From the NCBI GenBank assembly GCA_026545765.1, contig CM048842.1:18750667-18814666 (forward strand): a DNA stretch of 64,000 bases, written 5' to 3'. Below are positions 58,538-64,000 of the stretch, one piece after another. The notes beneath the pieces are model-generated. The model made no database searches and was not told the DNA's origin. It saw only the letters and a program-made list of their open reading frames with translations. This stretch comes from Plantago major. Taxonomy: Eukaryota > Streptophyta > Magnoliopsida > Lamiales > Plantaginaceae. Each line of letters begins with the position of its first letter. Positions within the stretch are counted from its first letter, which is position 1. The translations under genes were made by a program, and so were the position numbers.

Positions 58538-58903
58538 GTGTAGCAAGAGGTAGCGGGTGGCAACACTTGGGCGCATATGTCAATCTGGGATCATAGTATC
58601 TTGTTGCGATTCCAGTTTCATTGCTTCTAGGATTTGTTCAGGACTTAAAAGGGAAAGGTCTATATGGAGTGGTATGATAGTTGGAGTGACATGTGCCATC
58701 GGTGTTGCTCATTGTTATAACTAATCGAACTAACTGGGAGAAACAGGTTAATATTCAGCCCATCCAACTCATAATATAATGTTATACTGCTCTTAAATCT
58801 CAATGTAGATGATAATAACTTGTTGTTTCTTGATGAATAGGCAGAAGAAGCTAGATGGCAAATACTTGGAAGAATAAGTTCTAGCCACGGCGAGTTGATT
58901 TGA
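58538..58903 (+). pseudogene. MATE (DETOXIFICATION) transporter, C-terminal remnants
   Basis: After a CTGCAG acceptor at 58,537 the frame reads VARGSGWQHLGAYVNLGS, which matches the conserved GVARGCGWQ-GAYVNLG helix of plant MATE exporters. A TAG follows, then YLVAIPVSLLLGFV and DLKGKGLYG, and a shifted frame gives GMIVGVTCAIGVAHC. A second exon (58,841-58,903) has AEEARWQILGRISSSHGELI, like the usual NWEKQAEKA tail. The premature stop, frameshift and absence of the other helices nearby mark a truncated pseudogene. Intact family members export metabolites in exchange for protons. Confidence 0.7.
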
Positions 58904-59739
58904 GAGTTTGAAAGTATATATAGCAGACTTTATGAAATTTTCAACTAAATGAATTAGAAACAAGTTTTGATGTCAAGTAAGAATGTGAATATGTGATCAC
59001 TGATCAGATAGGTCGTAAATCTTATTGTGTTTTTTGGCTAAAGATTTGATCTTTCATGTCAATGTGGATTATTTGTTGTTTATGTTGATTGTATACATTA
59101 TATGCATGAGGAGGCACCTTGATGCAACAAGACTCTCTCTTCATGTTCATGTTGTATGGATTGGTTTAATCAAACCAGAAACTTGTGTCTTTTCATTCTG
59201 GCTTTCTGATGATAAAGTGAACCGACGGTTCAGTCTTGTGGTCAGAATGATACGTTTTCGAATATTATTCTTTTCTTTTGTAACTTCTATAGATTTTTAT
59301 AACATTAACAAACTTTGACAATTAAATATGAGTTTAAATAGATATCGTTAGAATTGCACTCAAGCAGGTCAAGTATAACGTGTCAAATCATAGAGCAAGA
59401 TTGGAATACGCCGCTTCACACGTGTAGCGTGTGACGCGAATTCTAGTAATTATAATAACATCATATTAATTTCACAAAGTCTCGTAATAAACAGTTTCTA
59501 GTTAATTTATCTAGAAATGAGGTCTTTTTGCAATCTACCATTATTCTTGCAGATCCGGGTTATGACCCGTTTTGTCATCAATTTCTTCTCTCTTTCAGTG
59601 CTTTCTCTCTCTATCAGTTTCTTTTTCTCTCTTTTATGAGATTTCCTTGGTTTTTCTCTCGTTTTCAGTGGTTGCGATCTCTGATTTCTTTCGTTTTATG
59701 TTCAATTTCCTTCACAATCATCAATGTAAGTGTTGTTTC
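58904..59739. other. AT-rich gap
   Basis: No gene recognised. A CT-rich run (59,585-59,640) precedes the Athila gag remnant. Confidence 0.5.
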
Positions 59740-61287
59740 CATCGATTTCCTACGGAATGTCAACTTAGAAGAAGGGTTTTCACTAACTGCCTTAAGGACA
59801 AGGCAAAGAACTGGCTTATCTCACTACAGCCGGACAGCTTGACTACATGGGACGAGGTTTTCAACAAGTTCATGCTCAGATACTTCCCATTGAAGAAGAC
59901 ATCCGACCTGAAGAGCCAGAACCAAAACTTCAACCAATTTGACGGAGAAACCTTTCATGCTCTTACGCGTTGTTTGACAAGGTCAACATGTCACGCCCCA
60001 AAACCAAAACTTTGGCGCGATCGACCGTCTATCGTGAAATGGGCTCACGCCAATACGAAGCCTTCCTTTAATCCTAAATGTATAAAAATATCTCAGAGTG
60101 GTACAACAGAGCGTCTAAAAATATCCCGTACAACGTAATTACAACAATTACAAATTCTCAAAAGATAACAACAATCTCAATACTAACAATCATCATCCTA
60201 TACAAAACAAATCCAAGAGTATGCATCAACTTCTAAGCAATCTTCTCAAAAATCACTATTAAAGCTGGACCTTCATACAACTCGAGTCTGACCTGGACAG
60301 AGGATAGAAACCTCTTAAGAAATAATCTTGATTCTAATTCTAAACTAGTAAAATATCAATCCTCCAAATTGATAAATATGGTTCCAATTAAGTGCTGGCC
60401 GCTCGCTAACCACTCAAATCCAAGGAAACAATATCTCACTTAATTAATTAACTTGCATAGGTGATAAAGATCATAACATTACCTCAAATTATCAGCACAC
60501 AAGAGACCAATCTCACAATTTATATTCATCAACACAACGCCTTTCTTTTTGTGAAGATCAAACCACCATCACCTTGATGTACTTGGTCCGTCCATGATTT
60601 CTTGTCCCAATTACCATGTTCACGGCAATGCCCTTTTTCGATTTCTATCAGAGTTGGATGAATGTATTATTGATATAATAATCAACCAACTGCTAAATAC
60701 TTGGTGACAAGCCCGTCTAATTATCCAAACACCCTTTATTCGGCCTAAATATCCAATAACTCTTCTAGACACCTTTTGGACTTTTAATCCGGCCCAAATC
60801 AAATCCAATAAAAATTACCATAATCCGTCTCTATTTAACAGTCAATAAAAATAATGACTTATAAAATTCCGTATAGCAACTCAAGTCCAAACAATTTCTC
60901 ATCTCCAATCTAAATCCAAATAGACCGTCCAATAAAATTTCCGGGACTTTACACAATAACTTCTACAAAGGAATTGACTCTATCAGCCAAGCACTCATTG
61001 ATGGAGCATGTCAAGGAAACCTGCTAGACGCACCCCCAAGAAGGATTTGGGAAGTGTGCGAGAACCTTAGTGAGAACTCTATGCAGAAGGGACGAGAAAG
61101 AAGGGTGGCTACTAAGGAGGTCAGAGCGATCGAGGAAACCCCTTGGAAATAGATTAACATGAGGATTGAAGCCATAGAGATAAGGATGGGAAGGAAGAAT
61201 GCTGTGAATGAAGAACCGGAGGAACATACACAACTGGAAGAGGCACACTACATGCAAGAGTCAAGGAAATGGAGACCAAGAAACTAA
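59740..61287 (+). pseudogene. Athila-type Gypsy gag remnant, interrupted by a solo LTR
   Basis: 59,740-59,988 encodes FTNCLKDKAKNWLISLQPDS and TTWDEVFNKFMLRYFP, the retrotransposon gag domain as seen in Athila elements, then NQFDGETFHAL. It breaks at the insertion 59,989-60,953 and resumes with NFYKGIDSISQALIDGACQG and an RIWEVCENLSE block, again gag-like, followed by a TAG at about 61,150 and a charged tail. No protease, RT or integrase is visible; the element is truncated. Confidence 0.75.
59989..60953. mobile_element. Probable solo LTR, 965 bp
   Basis: It starts TGTCACGCCCCAAAAC and ends GGGACTTTACA, with TG/CA termini. It is flanked by CAACA (59,984-59,988) and CAATA (60,954-60,958), a duplication with one mismatch. 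Removing it rejoins the gag reading. No coding sequence inside. Confidence 0.65.
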
Positions 61288-61396
61288 CCAGTAAACAGCT
61301 TTATCCCCCAACACCTTCTCTTATCATACCATACTGGACCTAGCTTGGACCCACCTGAAACACCACCTAGATCACCCACTGTGGCACCTATCCCAA

Positions 61397-64000
61397 TGAT
61401 AAGCTCAAATTATACTCTAAAAAGCAATTAGAGAATAAGCTGTAGTTGTAGACTAAAGTCTAACTCGTGATCGATCTCTAGGAAATTAATTAGGCTATGT
61501 AGCAGTGAGAGTAAACAGATACTTGCGAGTAACAGTTTGATTGAGGGTTTGGTTGTACTTCTAACTAGTTAACTAAAGCTAAGATTACGATTAACAATGA
61601 AAGAAAGATGAATACAGTAGCAAGATCCAATAATGCTAATTCGAACTAGGGATAACACTCATATTTGTCACACGGTTGTTGTACAGAAAATCAATCAATT
61701 CGATTCAACCAATTGTTCTTAGAAAATATTATACTGGAGAAATCGTGAGTTGCCAATTCACGATCCTTAAACATGAACAATTTAGAGGATTTAATACGGA
61801 CTTATCGAATTGAAGGTTTTTACGAAGATTTTATACGAGACTAACCTATATGAATGCTTTGATAAACCCTAGAACGAATATGCAAAATCTTCACATACTA
61901 CTGTATTCAAAGGTGTTTAGCTACTCATAATTGATGATTGCATGCAGAGATTAATGGTAATAATCATATGAAATATAGATGACAAACTCGCATGCAATAA
62001 CATACAATTCAATCAATAAGATAAAGAACGAATTGTAAAGAACAAAGCAATGGAGAAATCAATACCAATAATCTTGATGAATAAAATTAATGAATAACCA
62101 AGCTCCAAAGATGTCTCAATGTTAATGTGTGTCTCTAGGAGCTTTTTTCTCAAAACTAGGTTAAAAGAAGTATGAAAGAAAAGAATCAAAATTCTAATCT
62201 AATAAGGAAAATAATTTCTAGATTCGCGTGGCTCGCCGCGGCGGAAGAAATAGCTCGCCACGGCGAGCCTTCTTAATCGCAATATATATCCTACTCGCAA
62301 AATCTCACCGCGGCGGATGAAATCCTTTGCCGCGGCGCGCATCTTCCTTCAAAACAGGGGAGCCAATCGCAAAATCTCGCCGCGGCGAGGCTTCTTTAAT
62401 TTCAAAAGATGATCATTCGTAAAACCTCATCGCGGCGGACTGAATTCCTCGCCGCGGCGAGCCATGCTGGGAGTTTCAAAGCCAAGTTCGTAAAATCTCG
62501 CCGCGGCGGACTGAATCCCTCGCCGCGGCGAGCCATGCTGAATAGCTTGTTCTCCTTCGACTCAAAAGATATAGATTCCTACAAAATATAAAAAAAACAC
62601 CAAAGCGTAAAAACGAACTAAAAAGATTACAAACTAGAGACAAAGACTAACAAAGACCGCTAAAAAGGACCAAATGAGACGTTAAAATATTGTCTCATCA
62701 AAATCCCCAAACCGAACCTTTGCTCGTCCCCGAGTAAACAAACAATTTAAAGAAAACTAGACTTAGACTACAACATATAATAACACACAGACGAGTCAAT
62801 CTTCCAAATAACCGAACTCTACCATTGTAAGCGTTAAATTCACAAGATACAAAAGGTTTGCACTCAACTGGCGTTGACAGAATTAGTGCACAAAAAATCC
62901 TGCAAGAGAGTTTTTCAAATAAATAACACTTAAGTCTAACTCTCCAATCCCTCGCAAGGAAACCCTACACTATTCTCTCTCACACTCTGGAAGTGTCCAG
63001 TGGGTTAAACACTCAAGAACAATAAGAGAAAAGGAAGGTGACTCTCGTCACAAAGGTGCCTTAAATACCTCATGCAATGTACCCAATTAGTTTAGTCAGA
63101 AGGGACTTTTTCCTTGCGTATAGCAGCTTGCGAAGACATGCAACCAACTTCCATAAACCAAATATTTGCATCAAATGAATTAAATTCTAATCAATTTGGC
63201 CACTATGGACTCTTTTAGTCTCACTTTTTTGGTAGTGTCTGTTTTACCGAAGTCTGCACTTTTGTGCGTGTTAGTTTGGAGTACGTGCCATTAACCCTCA
63301 CGGACATATGGCTTTTTAGGACCACGCCGGTATATAGGTAGTATTTGAAACACGCCCAACACGACTATGGTGATGACAAGCACCATAGATACACTCCGAG
63401 ACAATTCAACTAATCAGGGGGAAAACATATTACAAGATTTGAACAATAACATCATCACGCAGTAGATTTCTTCTCCCAAATCGGTTCTTCGCAATGCACT
63501 GGCTTTCGACAAAATGAAACATGAAGAGCATGCCGTTCGTCATACTTAACTTAACTGAGTACACATGAGAATGAAAAGGCGCAAACAAGAGGGTTTGCAC
63601 TTCCCGAAAGGATCACACAAGCGCCGGTACAATTTTTTTTCATCGGCTTAAAGTTTCTCACCGGCTTTTTGGACTAAAGAGTTAAACAAACTTGCTATTT
63701 ACAGAAAAAACAAACTTACGAGATCTTAAGTTCACTACACTAAGCTGAGAATCGTGCAAAACGTAAGCAACAAGCAAATTTAACAATCACAATAGAAGTT
63801 TTCGTCACTTGGAAGAACGACTCACGAAAGACTCTAGAGAAGGAAAGAAAAATCACCAAAACAAACAGAAAGTAAGGGACGAAAGACTCTAGAGACTCAA
63901 AAAATAGAGAAGAACGCATACAAGACACTAGAGAGCATATTCCCCCTCCCCAAACCTGAACTCAAGCATGTCCTCAAGCGCAGAGTACAAAAGAAAAAGA
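61397..64000. other. Unassigned repeat region, probably part of a further LTR element
   Basis: A TGATAAGCTCAAATTATACTC start at about 61,398 interrupts the Athila remnant and may be the edge of another insertion that leaves the window. No conserved protein domain is found up to 64,000. The region holds the GC-rich array at 62,225-62,540 and low-complexity stretches. Confidence 0.3.
62225..62540. repeat. GC-rich CTCGCCGCGGCGAG palindrome array
   Basis: About eleven occurrences of CGCCGCGGCG or close variants (CGCCACGGCG, CACCGCGGCG, CATCGCGGCG), mostly in pairs 15-25 bp apart. Two ~70-bp units near 62,420 and 62,490 share CGTAAAA(C/T)CTC--CGCGGCGGACTGAAT and CGCGGCGAGCCATGCTG. The GC content is far above the AT-rich surroundings. 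Confidence 0.85.

Overview
This window looks like an angiosperm (probably eudicot) nuclear chromosome. It is AT-rich, has spliced genes with GT-AG introns, and carries FAR1-type Mutator-like, Copia, Tat-type Gypsy and Athila-type sequence plus several MITEs. Species cannot be named from the sequence.

Positions 1 to about 40,800 are one nested transposon complex. The oldest layer is a Mutator-like element (MULE). Its FAR1-type transposase gene is on the minus strand, with exons scattered from about 40,597 down to 3,472. It also carries plus-strand accessory ORFs (before 518, 1430-2938, 22,928-23,299), two of them with their own TATA boxes. Its non-coding parts are packed with CACAGA-containing repeats, including a 20-bp minisatellite. 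Three LTR insertions broke it: a solo Gypsy LTR (1661-2576, TSD CTTTT), a 15.8-kb minus-strand Copia element (6205-22,012, TSD CGCCT) and a 15.0-kb plus-strand Tat-type Gypsy element of the same family as the solo LTR (24,167-39,186, TSD GACAC). Removing them leaves a MULE of at least about 9 kb.

The Copia element is SIRE/Maximus-like. It has 1.58-kb LTRs, an initiator-Met tRNA primer site, frameshifted gag-pol and about 5.5 kb of extra coding sequence behind RNase H. Part of that extra ORF splits into small exons of whole-codon length separated by five 78-85-bp phase-0 introns. The Gypsy element has gag, protease, RT, a double RNase H and integrase on the plus strand, then a (TA)n block, a spacer and a spliced antisense ORF. 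Both retroelements are defective.

From 40,860 to 51,500 is the best host gene: nine exons encoding a 681-residue nuclear RNA-binding protein with an N-terminal PWI-like (Nab2/ZC3H14 type) domain and a C-terminal PABPN1-like RRM. Its introns hold MITEs and a tandem duplication. A single-exon minus-strand gene (53,638-54,396) encodes a 252-residue, probably organelle-targeted, membrane protein whose 3' end is tandemly repeated downstream. A MITE lies between its start and a transcript-like region (54,890-58,500) ending in MATE-transporter remnants (58,538-58,903). From 59,740 onward are Athila-type gag remnants cut by a solo LTR, then an unassigned repeat region with a GC-rich palindromic array (62,225-62,540).
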